29,957 nucleotides of DNA from Antrodiella citrinella. Taxonomy: Eukaryota; Basidiomycota; Agaricomycetes; Polyporales; Steccherinaceae. The stretch spans positions 1 to 29,957 of the forward strand of contig SGPM01000330.1 of assembly GCA_004802725.1 (NCBI GenBank), in the 5' to 3' direction. This document shows, piece by piece, positions 1-9,849 of this stretch (its first letter is position 1; each line of letters starts with the position of its first letter). The notes below the pieces were generated by a model, which saw only the letters and a program-made list of their open reading frames with translations, ran no database searches and was not told where the DNA came from. The translations under genes and the position numbers were made by a program.

Positions 1-1
1 C

Positions 2-139
2 GTGATACGACGCTGGTTTGAGGACAATAAAACGCCAAGGAGGATCACCCTGTGCGCGGAACCACCTTCACACATCCGATTGGCAGAGTCCTTTCGCAAA
101 CGAGCACGCCGATATAGCCTTGAGGTTGTTTCTCATTGA
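2..139 (+). CDS. possible 3' end of a gene truncated by the window edge
   Basis: An open frame enters from the left edge and runs 45 codons to a TGA at 137-139. Its product is rich in Arg, Glu and Ser, contains RRWFEDNKTPRR near the start and ends in SLEVVSH, and reads like the C-terminal end of a soluble protein. No family is recognised. A 45-codon open frame can arise by chance, so the call rests only on protein-like composition and on the position: the stop lies 24 bp before the inverted-repeat element at 164. It could equally be noncoding. Confidence 0.35.
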   Translation: MIRRWFEDNKTPRRITLCAEPPSHIRLAESFRKRARRYSLEVVSH

Positions 140-163
140 TATCAACATTCATGTATAATGCAG

Positions 164-190
164 TACTATCGATGACCCGCGTGTGCAACA
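164..190 (+). repeat. left terminal inverted repeat with subterminal motifs
   Basis: This is the left 27-bp arm. The nonamer TGTGCAACA occurs at 182-190 and again in direct orientation at 200-208. CGCGTGT (178-184) can pair with ACACGCG (206-212), giving a small hairpin. Repeated subterminal motifs of this type are often transposase binding sites, but that role is inferred here. Confidence 0.8.
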
Positions 191-700
191 GTACCCACAT
201 GTGCAACACGCGTAATCATGACTCAATTGCGGCCGCTGTATTCCTCATACCACCTCAATAAATTCAGTGTACATTCTTCTATACCATACCTTTCATAAAC
301 ACCAAGTACGAGAGAGAGAAAAGGGCTGTACGACATACGAAAAATCGAACAGTGGTGAAAAATAGTGATCGAGAGCCAATTCGCTGCATCGGATATAGCT
401 AGAGACAAGATATACCGCAAAAATTCAGTCCATTTGAAAGTGTACGTGTATTGCTTGTACTAAGAATCTTTTGGTTGAATGCAGAGGTCAAAACAGTGCA
501 GGATGTGCGAGGTCAATTAGAACGTGACACGAAGGTACAAAGAGGGCGCTTCTTTTAAACTCCGACCGGCAACACTCACTGTGGACGGAACACGAACGAC
601 AAACGCGACTGCCAACATCTCTACGTTCTACATATCTACGCGTACCACATACCATACTCACATATATCCTAATACATCATTATTTTCCTTCATTTGACCC

Positions 701-989
701 ATGTCTGCTCCTCCACAACACTCAACTCGACGACCACGCGGACCGAAAGGATCTCAAGCACACAAGGCTCGTGAACAAGGCCTCGCGGACGACCACCACG
801 AGAAACTCGTACAGGAAGCTGTAGAGGGGATTAGGGGAGATGAATGTCGGCAGGAAGGTCAGATAATGCAGCCTGCACATGTTGTCGAGGCATATTGATA
901 AGAATGTTGCTGAAAGGAGTGTGTTCGAGGTAGTTGTTGCAGTCAGACACGACAAACAAGCAAAACGGCGTGCACCGGCACGCTAGCGG
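701..989 (+). CDS. small unrecognised ORF inside the inverted-repeat element
   Basis: An ATG at 701 follows a leader rich in C, A and T and opens a 65-codon frame to a stop at 896-898. The product is basic at the start, with RRPRGPKGSQAHKARE resembling an AT-hook-like or DNA-binding tail, followed by a helical EKLVQEAVEGIR stretch. A second protein-like frame, NVAERSVFEVVVAVRHDKQ, runs from 903 to a TAG at 987-989. It could be a downstream exon joined through the AG at 901-902, for example from a GT at 809 in matching phase, but that splice is weak. This may be the remnant of a transposase DNA-binding region, or a chance frame. No family is recognised. Confidence 0.3.
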
Positions 990-1219
990 AGTATCAATTT
1001 GATGTGACCATATGTGACCAATGCGTTATCCGAAGTGACCATCACCTTTCTTCTGGGGCGAGCCACCGTCACGATCTCAAAAGTGATTCCTCTTTGCTTC
1101 CACGCAACAAAAAAAATTCAGCTATTGAGTACATTATCTTAAAGGTATGTCCATCCTATATACAGATGCCGAGAGAGAGAGTGCGAGAATTGATCGCAAG
1201 GGACCACTTATGCAACATG

Positions 1220-1246
1220 TGTTGCACACGCGGGTCATCGATAGTA
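1220..1246 (-). repeat. right terminal inverted repeat
   Basis: This is the exact reverse complement of 164-190. Just inside it, TGCAACA (1211-1217) faces TGTTGCA (1220-1226), so the same heptamer is present in both orientations, echoing the subterminal copies on the left side. Confidence 0.8.
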
Positions 1247-1443
1247 TGGTTAGATCGATGGACTGTGTCTTCTCATTGCCGGTGTCGTTTTAGTTATATA
1301 GGCTGGATGTAGATTCATGGCCTCGAACTCGCATAGCGTTTGACAAGTCCTGCTGTACATACTGCCAGGGCTGTTTTGCGATATTATTTGACGCCACACT
1401 TGATTCTTTCATTTATTTTCCCACGGCACATCTTACCTTCAGA
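1247..1443 (+). promoter_or_regulatory. short upstream region of RPC37 bounded by the transposon-like element
   Basis: Only 197 bp separate the right inverted repeat from the RPC37 start codon. The last 50 bp are pyrimidine-rich, as in other fungal leaders of this window. No convincing TATA box is seen. Core promoter elements must lie here or within the element itself. Confidence 0.4.
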
Positions 1444-2415
1444 ATGAATGCTCCGGAAGAGGACCGTCTGGTTTCCGTCCTCCCTGTCCACTTCTCCAAT
1501 ACTCTGACGCCTAATGTGCATCTACATCAGTACCCATTACTGAATCGACCATTACAAGTGCCCCCATCGGCGGCAGCCAGCGGGAAACGGATAAAAGCGC
1601 GACTCAAGCCAAGTGTCAATCGGTTGGAGGTCCACGTTCCAGTCGATACTAGGGCTGAAGTATGGAATGCGGAACGATCTATGGAATTGGGGACGGCTCG
1701 GTCAACAGATGACAAGGAGAGGAACCAAGAACCAACGCAGAAAGGCAAGCAGCGGGAAGCTGAGGATCACCGGTTGGGTGAAGTCAGGTTGCGAGGCGAA
1801 AAGGTTCCTCATACGGGTGCTTATGTTCTTGGCATAGTCAGAGATGGTCAGGAACTATGTACTATTTTGCACTTATTTGTTCACTCATATTGGTGTATAG
1901 GAGTCTTGCACTTGCATCCAATAAGTGAGACGTACCAACTGCGTCCTACGTTGACCTACATGGATGTGCTCTCGCGGAAGGTGAAACGTTCCAGAGGTAA
2001 CGCTGGGTCTGATGATGACTCCGACGATGGACCACCTCCGGATCCAGATGAGCCAGCTCCGGTTGCCGCACCTAAGAAGGAGAAGAAGAAGGCAGGCGAG
2101 TCCAAGGAAGTTCAGGTGTCCGTCCGAAAAGTGAATGAAGAGAAGGGCATGTCTTTCAGTAGCGGGTTGACTGCTGTGAGACGGGAGATGTTATTGGCCA
2201 TCAGAGCGGAGGAGGATGAGAAGTGGGAGGACTATGAGTATTGTGACGGAGAAGTACGTGGTTTTACTTTCTCCGAAGGCCATAAGATCTGACAATTTAT
2301 ACAGGCTGTTGAGTCCAATGATGCGTTTGAGAGTATACTTTCACGCAACGAAGAGATACTGGACTGTAAGACTGACATCACTAAGATGCTCAAAGACATC
2401 GCGGGCTTGTTGTAA
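1444..2415 (+). CDS. RPC37: DNA-directed RNA polymerase III subunit RPC5 (Rpc37/POLR3E type)
   Basis: Three exons, 1444-1846, 1901-2253 and 2305-2415, give 288 residues; yeast Rpc37 is 282. The N-terminal half carries the family pattern: VHFSNTLTPNVHLHQYPL, then RLEVHVPVDT and LGEVRLRGEKVPHTGAYVLG, then HLHPISETYQLRP. This is the dimerisation barrel that pairs with Rpc53 (RPC4). In Pol III the pair forms a TFIIF-like module used for promoter opening, termination and re-initiation in the nucleus. A charged acidic-lysine linker (about residues 175-210) separates it from a short helical C-terminus. Intron 1 is 54 nt (GTCAGG donor), a multiple of three without a stop, so retention would insert 18 residues. 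Intron 2 (51 nt) holds an in-frame stop. Splicing restores HLHPIS directly after VRDGV. Confidence 0.9.
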
Positions 2416-2629
2416 TTCTGCATCTCTTTCTGCTTGAGGAGCAGTGAGATACTTACTGTATCCGATCATTGTAATTGATATTCATGTGCATCAGGAATAT
2501 TGGTTGTACGTTGCCGGAGTCTTATTCGGACGCGTAGGCTTGACAGGTCCTATAAGAAGTTCGCAACGATCGAAGCGCTCTCTTGCACCTTCTCTTTCCT
2601 CAACGCGAAACTTTCTGGTCACTCGTTCG

Positions 2630-5600
2630 ATGAATATGCTCTTAACAAACGACGAAACGGAACCTACCTACGCATCGGACATCTTGCAACAGACGAGCTC
2701 CCTTTCCCATGCTATCGACGACCTTCTCAATTTGGACATCGCCACTAGCTACGATGTGAGCAATTTTTCTCCGCATGAACTTCCCTGCGACTCACGAAAT
2801 CTTGGTTTAGCACGCGAACGACAAAATTATTCATAGTGCATCAAATACTATTGTGCAACATCTGGACATGGTCATCGGACATGGAGGGCTCTGCCGTGTA
2901 TGCGACGTCGATATTGCGACAGAGTTGGCAATTCTTTGTGAGCCGTTAAACATATCGTTGAGTGTGTATGTGCTCAACTTGAAATGATAGTGCGCGTGCA
3001 GGTGCTAGACAAGCTGTTCGCGTACAGGCACATGTTACTTCGCGTGGGTAGCAATACACTATCGCATTCCAGCGATACACATATTGTTGCATGCTGGGTA
3101 GATGTGGTGCTAGCTAAAATAGGCGACGCTGTGTTAGCGGTGATGGGTTGGAAGCAGGACTGCACCAGTTCTTCGGGGTTGCACACTCTGAACAATCATG
3201 TGTCTGAGAGTACACTTCGTGCATCTTTACAGTTGCCAGGTGAATGATGATTTGGCATATACCCACTGTTATCTCTAACATCCCTATTCTGACAGAAACG
3301 TTTGTTGCGCTCCCTCGCATGATTGGTTCTGACCAGATGTCACCTGCTGCCATACGCTTGGCCGTACAGCTAGTCTTCGCTGTTTACGTCCTGGAACCGC
3401 AACTCAACAAAGTCGGGGCTTGGCCCGAAGATGGGTTGGTCACCATGTTGTCTTCTGTGTGGTACTGCATTCATCGACCCTTTTTGATAGCATACAACCG
3501 GCTAAGGTGATGCAATCCTCAATGGCTTACCTCAAGGCTAGAAGCCCAGATTGTCACGCCGCCTCTCCAGCGCAAAAGGACTACATGCTCATCGAACGTG
3601 CCACCCATGCAATGGTTGTGAGCCTGTTCGCGGTAGGTTGTCTTCACACAGAGAGAGTGTGGATGTTCACGTCGAGAATCAATTCAGATGGCAGATCAGG
3701 CTTGTGTCGAGGCTATGCGCACTAAGTTCCGGCCGCATACAATGACAACGTTGCTCGAGTTCATCCATCGAGTCGTAGAACCCGCGTACGCGGACGGCAC
3801 GTTCGACGTTATGTGTCCTCCCCAGGATTTGGATTACGCGCCGAAGAGAATTCTACTGAGCTCTTATGCTACAATGTCGTGGTGCTGGTCCTCGTGGGAC
3901 GAGCGACGTGTTGCCCATTCCGAAATCATTGATTATCTGGTACGCCTCCGAGATGACCTTGCCCACGAATGATTGCTCACTGACATATATGCGTGAAGTC
4001 AGCTGTCTGGCTGTCTCATATATGTAGATGTCCCCATGATCCGTCCATGGCCCATGAATGGACGGACATCGTCGTTCTATCGATGTCGGAGAATCCCGCC
4101 ACTGCTTGCGCTGCTTTCGCGGTCTGTATATTCTATCACAAATGCACTTAGTCACTGACAACACTTTCAGAGGCTTATACAGTACGCACTCACAAAACAC
4201 GCCGCGGAAAATATGCCATACGAGTTCATGGATGTCGAACTGGGTGTTCTGCGCAAGGCGTGTTGGGGTACCGTTGCCTTTCTGCGAACGACTCATCAAA
4301 CCGGGTATCCGGCTAGTGATGATTTGCTCAAGATGATGGTTTATCTTTTCGTAGCACTGGGAAATACGGCCGTGGAATCTACGAGTGAGCACCACGTTCT
4401 TCCCCAAACTTTGCTCTAATGTACCATCATCGGCAGTCAAGGACATCATTCTGGAAGGCCTTTCTTATATGAAGCCGAATCTCTTACTCGCTACCTTCGA
4501 TAACCTGCAAGATGATCTGCTCACTGCACTCAAACTCAAGCTTGACAATGGTAAGTCAAGATGAAAGATGGTGAGAAGTGATTTTCCATTGATCGAGTGA
4601 TAGACTTCCTTTACGTGGGCAGGTAAGTAACTCCAGCGATACATTGTGGATTAATGACCACTATCCGCTCAGCCTCATGTCCCGCACACAACGAACCGCG
4701 ATTACGCCATTATCTCTACATGTCTCTGCGGCAAGGCATTTGCTTCAGTTCCTGACGCTCACTTGGTGCACTGGATTCACTGGGTTAACACCGTGCGACT
4801 CGGTTGTTCTATTCCTTCAGGGACTTGTGGACTTGATCTTCTCCGAATACGGCTCCGTGGATCTTCTCGACCATTTTTTGACTACTCGCACTGCTTTCGG
4901 GTCGCTGAAGCTAGATTCGAGTTCGCCCGGCGGCACATTGCTTGTATTAGACGATATAGACATCTGGAAGGACAACAAAGTCCTATATATCGCGCTCTCC
5001 GATATCGCTAGAGACTCAAATGCCCACAATATTCGTGAGTGGTTTTGAGTCGAGGAATTCGCGCTGAACAGCTGGATTAAATTCTTGATTTCTGATTAGT
5101 ATCCCTTCCTGGATTCATATCAACCGTGATGAGAGAACGTTCATGCGACGAAAGCTCCATTCTCTTAGCTTGGGATCTTCTTCGCGATAAACTTGTATCT
5201 GCGTTGAGTGGTGGACTACTTCCGTCGGAGGAATCTTTCTCGGCTATGCTTAGTCTTCTGCTTGCCAATGCACTGCGCGATATTCTTATGCATGCCGAAT
5301 CAGGATGTCGTGAGTCTTAGCTTTGTGTTCACCCCGTGACTTTTTGACGGTCAATATAGTTCATTGTATTCGTTGTTCGCCGTGGACATGTAGTCTGCTG
5401 GATGCAATTAAACAGCATCAAGACCGGAATGTTGGGGAAACTTCTGTGCTGCAGAAGTTGTATACATTGCTAAAGGAATTGGTGAGTATGCGTCGCTCCT
5501 ATAATGGTCAGGTTTCTCAATCATCCCATAGGATTCAAAGGTGTCTCATTCAGTTGAGTCCGCCACGGTGCAACACACAGAACAAGAGATAGATCCCGAA

Positions 5601-5666
5601 CGTTGTTCGCCTGCTTTGTTCTTTTGTAACTTGAACGAGTACCCTCGCTTACTAATATTCGTGTAA
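2630..5666 (+). CDS. large multi-exon helical protein of unknown family
   Basis: Fourteen exons can be joined in frame: 2630-2755, 2811-2937, 2991-3239, 3296-3434, 3491-3632, 3688-3939, 3999-4121, 4171-4384, 4437-4550, 4604-4622, 4673-5034, 5100-5309, 5360-5481 and 5532-5666, giving 777 residues. Nearly all of it reads as amphipathic helices, such as DILQQTSSLSHAIDDLL and MSLLLANALRDILMHAE, suggesting an ARM/HEAT-type solenoid. No signal peptide or membrane segment is evident. Exon 10 is only 19 nt. The weakest joins are the GTTGGT donor at 3435 and the AAG acceptor at 3996-3998, though the protein continues smoothly across both. The start lies 214 bp after the RPC37 stop, so the two genes are tandem. 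An AATAAA overlaps the stop region (5665-5670). I do not recognise the family; expression as a gene is inferred from the fourteen compatible joins. Confidence 0.75.
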
Positions 5667-5920
5667 TAAATTCAATATCGAAGTCTGTTGTGAACAACAA
5701 ATCAATGACAAGTGACATTCAAGCAACGCTTAAGCTCAGGCTCAGGTCTTACCCGGGCCGGCTGCCGTGAGCGCGTCGAACACGTGATCGCGAATGTTCA
5801 ACTCGGGTGTTCTCAGTACGTACAGTGTGCTTTGTTCAACTCGCAACTCGACCGGATTCGTCCATCATCTGAAGCCTTGCATCTCGTATTCTATCCTACG
5901 CTGAGACTACTTGACATTAG

Positions 5921-8900
5921 ATGGGGTTTTGTAGGAGGTGTGGTGATATTGTTGTCGGCGCGCGCTGCAAGTGCGGTGGCTCTGCAGTTGGTAAGTCTTT
6001 CTAGGGATCATGCTACTAGGACTGTGCACTAACAATTATCAGCTCCTGTTGTGAAATGGAATGGAGATCAAGAAGAGAATCAAGATAGATGGTCACGAAC
6101 CTACGTGACTCAAGACAAATCACCTACCCGGGCGGACGCCCATCCCGTACCAAAGAGCGCACCGTTGCGCCCTTCAATCACTGGAAATGGCACCAGTGAT
6201 CGATTTTCTAGGCCCCATTCCAACACAGATCCTTCGACGGTTTACCTTGGCTCGCGGGTCTCAGCTCATATTGCCACTGTAACCTCAGAAAGACCTTCGG
6301 TGCTGAGGCATTCTGCCAGCACCTCCGAGAATTCGAATCCTGAAGAGGGCATCCTTCCGAACCCTGATGGATCAGAACTTTCAAAAGTTTACGGCTCCGT
6401 TCTACAGCCGAAGGAGTCTTTGGCTTCGTTCACTTGTGCCAATTGTGGTAGCATATTCCCTCCAGACGCCACCTTGTTTCCGGACCCTTCTATGACTGCT
6501 GCCTTTGGGGAGTCACAGAGGTTCCTTTGCCGGCCCTGTTTTGTCGTCAACGGAGGGTCTAAAGGCGACTGCCCCTCGTGTCATCGACCTGTGTTGATTC
6601 TCAAGAGTGAGGGCGGTTTTGTGGAGGCAAGCGGAAAGGTCTGGCATCGCCAATGCTTCCGCTGCGACGGATGCGACATAGACCTCGGGGACAACCCAAT
6701 GGTCGATCTGCTCGGGCGTCCTAGTTGCGCGGACTGCTTTGATACCTGCCTAAAGCGGCCTATCAAAGAAACTCCGACCACGCCATCACGAGGAGAGAAG
6801 CGAAATAATGGAGAAGGCAAGAGACGAGAGACTCCTGGTCGTGAAGGTAGTCCAGCGCTGGAGGAGCTTGAGTTACGACTGGGTATAATTCGCAGTCGGG
6901 AGAGTACACCTACAGCAGCGGATCGCGGTGGTCGCTTCAGCGGAAGGACTAGCACATACACCATGGAAGGTAGTCCAACCATCGATCTTCTCTCCTCCCG
7001 AACCCGAGCGCTCTCTACCAGTAGCACCTCTTCACCATCCCATGCGCTCGAGAGCAGCAGCCCTTCAGCCCGTCTGTTGGCCAGATATAAGAGTCCGGAG
7101 CCTGAAACCAACCCATTCAGCACCGGAAGTCCCGTATCTAGTCGTCGTTACTCCAGGATGAAAAGTCCGGAACCCGAGATCAGTACACCGTCTCCTCGTC
7201 GCAGCTATGGGAGTCCTAGTGTGGGCAGTCCTGCTCCCACCGAGGATGCAATTGAAGAAATGAAGCGGAGATTCCTGAACCAAACGTCTCCGTCCCCAGC
7301 AGCTAGTCCGAAGGCTGCGTCCACCACCACACCTACTCTCCGCTCCAGATCCCGCTCACGCGTTAGTGACATCCCATCTCATCCAATAGGCGATTATCTC
7401 GACTCAAGTCCGACTGTTACACCACAACGTTCCCGGATACCAGTCATCAGTCGTGCTTCTCCTTCCCCGGCACTTCGTACCTTCGCGTCCACATCGTCAT
7501 TACGCAGCGCGGTGCAACCACAAGCGACCGGTAGCACAAGTGTGCTGCAGCATGATCGTACTGGCGAGTCTTCTTTCACACTGCTCAGACAGCGCACTGG
7601 GACGTCCGAGTTCCCTGTACGCTCTGACTTTACCGGTGACACGGATTATCTACCTCGTCAGAAGACGGGAAATACCACGTATCTTCCTCAGATGGTGACA
7701 GGCGATACCATACGGGTCGTAGGTCGCCAGCGTACAGGCGAAAGTTTAGGTACACAACACACCGGCTTTGGCGTCTTTCCGCAAGGTACTGGTGGCGTTG
7801 CGTTGCCCCTTCGTTCCCAGAAGACTGGCGAGACCATTTACGAAGTACGGACCCAACGCACAGGAGACTTCCAGATACGTTCGCATATCACAGGCGAGGA
7901 GCTGCGTTACCAGGGGACAGGAAACGACAAGGAACTTGAGGATCGAACCGGGGACGAGGAAGTGGAGTCTCTTGTTGGCACGTTTTCCAGCGATCCGGAC
8001 GATCTCATTGACATGCGATCCTCGGTCTCTTCGGGCTCTATGTCCAAGATTCCTGTACCTTCAAGAATGTTCTCGTCTGTCTCTACTCGTTACTCTAGTA
8101 ACGGTCTAGGGCTGAGCGGGTCAAACACTTCGCTCAGTTCTTACGATCGCTCTATCCCTTCTACTCCCGACTTAGCTGTCGATATGTCAGATACCATGTC
8201 AACACAGTCTAGCGGTCCTTCTACCCCTCCTTCCAACAGCCCACCCCTCCGCAAGTCTCGCGATAGCCTCACGAAGGATGTCAAGGCAACATCCAGGTTG
8301 GGGATCGACATCACAGTGCCTCACCAGCTCCCGCCGAACGCACGCTGTGCCAAATGCGCCCTACCTCTGTTCAGTACCAAGCATGGAGGTAGATACGTGA
8401 CAGTGCCGGAGGAGCCCACAAGTACGGGCGTGCCTCCGAAGATGTTTCACACTTCATGCTTCACGTGCAACGTCTGTCACGAAGTCTTCGAAGAAAGAGA
8501 AGGCGGCCACGCAGTATTCGTGCGAGGTGGCGAAGGGGCTTGTCATGTTAGAGTAAGTCTTCATACACCTTGAATCGAGAACGTGTCTGATCTGTTGTCT
8601 CAGTGTGCACCACCGGAGAAGATCACGCTTCGTCGGTTGCCGGATATCCCTATGCCACCGATTGTCACTCAAACATCCCCAAAGCCTTCCCCCAATACTA
8701 CCCGTACGAGAAGTCAAACAACATCGTACGCTACTTCCAGCAGATACGAACCTCCAGTCGTCTCCGCAGCCCCAATCTTCCCTTCTCGCCGCTTTGGTGC
8801 TTCACCGCAGTGCCCTGGATGCAATTTGGCTGTGTCTCAGATGGAGCGAGGGGTGGTTCCTGGTCCTTCAGGGTCCAGATGGCATGCTACATGTCTTGTC

Positions 8901-9474
8901 TGCGGTGGCAAAGAGGCAAAGGGTCGCAGGAAAGAAGCAGGCAAGGCAGGGTGTGGTAAGAAGCTTGACAGTGCAGCGAAGACAGACGCAATTGGAAAGG
9001 TGTGGTGCAGAGAGTGTCTGGTGAGTTCTTTCCGTTCTCGAACCAGACATACAGTTGACACTATTTATATAGTTGTTACTCCCCCTCGCGCAACGTCAGC
9101 CATCTCCTGTTCGCTCACCTATTTTGCCAAATACTACTGGGGGTCGCGGAGGTATCGCACCTCAAATTACCGGAAAGAGCGTCGTCTCTCAATTCACGGG
9201 CACGACCACTATCGCACGTCAGTTCACGGGTCTCGGCGGTAGCGATGCTGCCCTTCTACGACAACTCTCGGGCGGTGGATTAAGTCCTACGAGACAACTG
9301 TCCTCGAGCCCAACGAAGATGCATGATGGACCTCGTACAGGAACTCCACGTTATCCCAGGCCGAAATCTGTGACGGGTGTTCGGAGCACGACCGGAGAGG
9401 GACGAGGCATGTTTTTGGTTAGGCAGCTCACAGGTGGTAACAGCAGTTTTAGCGGAAACGACTACGGTCTCTGA
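5921..9474 (+). CDS. LIM-domain protein with N-terminal C4 motif and Thr-Gly repeat arrays
   Basis: Exons 5921-5990, 6043-8552, 8604-9020 and 9073-9474 encode 1132 residues. A tiny first exon gives MGFCRRCGDIVVGARCKCGG, a four-cysteine zinc-binding motif. A CxxC pair at 155/158 and another at 186/189 precede LIM1 (about 200-255, ending CADCF). LIM2 (about 792-861, ending CHVRC across an intron) and LIM3 (about 930-998) are C-terminal. The long middle is Ser/Pro-rich with repeated KSPEPE and GSP sites, candidate proline-directed phosphorylation sites. A run of about 11-residue units with a Thr-Gly core fills residues 518-665, and a second run starts at 1031. LIM domains bind proteins and usually act in actin or polarity scaffolds such as paxillin-like Pxl1. 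That role is inferred; no GAP or kinase domain is present. Confidence 0.85.
7524..7960 (+). repeat. first Thr-Gly repeat array in the LIM protein
   Basis: About 14 degenerate units of 10-12 residues occupy residues 518-665. Each has a Thr-Gly pair, usually preceded by Arg, Lys or a hydrophobic residue and followed by Glu, Asp, Asn or Thr. Examples are RTGESSFTLLRQ, FTGDTDYLPRQ, KTGNTTYLPQM and RTGDFQIRSH. The units are diverged at the DNA level, so this is an old protein repeat rather than a recent satellite. Confidence 0.8.
9166..9462 (+). repeat. second Thr-Gly repeat array at the LIM protein C-terminus
   Basis: From residue 1031 the last exon repeats the motif as ITGKSVVSQ, FTGTTTIARQ and FTGLGGSD, then variants with RQLSGG, RTGTPRY, VTGVRS, TTGEGRG and RQLTGG. 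Unlike the first array it lies after LIM3 and is richer in Phe and Gln. The arrays therefore bracket LIM2 and LIM3. Confidence 0.7.
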
Positions 9475-9849
9475 GAGACCTTGTCACCGCACCAGTATCG
9501 TAGCACACCGTATGGACTTTATTCGGAGGCGTAGAAGTCGCTCGTCGTAACACTGCTTTCGTTGTTTATATGTAGCATTTCATTAAGCTCAAGTATGTAC
9601 CCACTCAGATGTAACTGTGGTTTCCCAGGATCTTGAGATTGCGCGGAGGAATTCGAACGTGCAACTGCAACAGGCTCCGATGTTTTAGAGTTATGTTCGC
9701 GGCAGTAACCCGGTGTTGCCAACGCAACGAGGATGTACGCACCCTCTTATCAACCATTTGCGTACATATGTTGGTACATTGCATCTGCTATACATTGCCT
9801 GTATCGTCTTTAGTAGTTGTCGGCGGTCATGAGCTATCGGCGCACCTTC
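9475..9849. other. convergent 3' intergenic region
   Basis: 375 bp lie between the stops of the LIM gene (plus) and ADE8 (minus). The stretch should hold both polyadenylation regions. It has no canonical AATAAA, no convincing open frame and no RNA gene that I can see. Confidence 0.6.

Larger units (their letters stand above)
164..1246. mobile_element. TA-flanked DNA transposon or MITE-like element, nonautonomous
   Basis: The 27 bp at 164-190 reappear as a perfect reverse complement at 1220-1246. Each arm begins and ends at a TA dinucleotide, so the element can be read as 166-1244 with 25-bp terminal inverted repeats beginning CTATCGATGACCCGCG and a TA target duplication. That arrangement is typical of Tc1/mariner and pogo/Fot1 superfamily elements and their internally deleted derivatives. 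The interior of about 1 kb has no full-length transposase; only one small open frame (701-898) with possible extra exons is present. The repeat is seen directly; the superfamily is inferred from the TA flanks. No second copy is seen in the window. Confidence 0.7.

Noticed and set aside
3853..4449. 198-codon minus-strand frame
   Set aside because: It is antisense to exons 6-8 of the helical gene, whose plus-strand frames join across introns with good protein continuity; the minus-strand product has no order or motif.
4764..4818. Possible 55-nt intron inside exon 11 of the helical gene
   Set aside because: GT and AG ends exist, but removal shifts the frame and destroys the good protein that follows, so the sequence was kept as coding.
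6581..7123. 180-codon minus-strand frame
   Set aside because: It is the shadow of the LIM protein's Ser/Pro-rich coding sequence.
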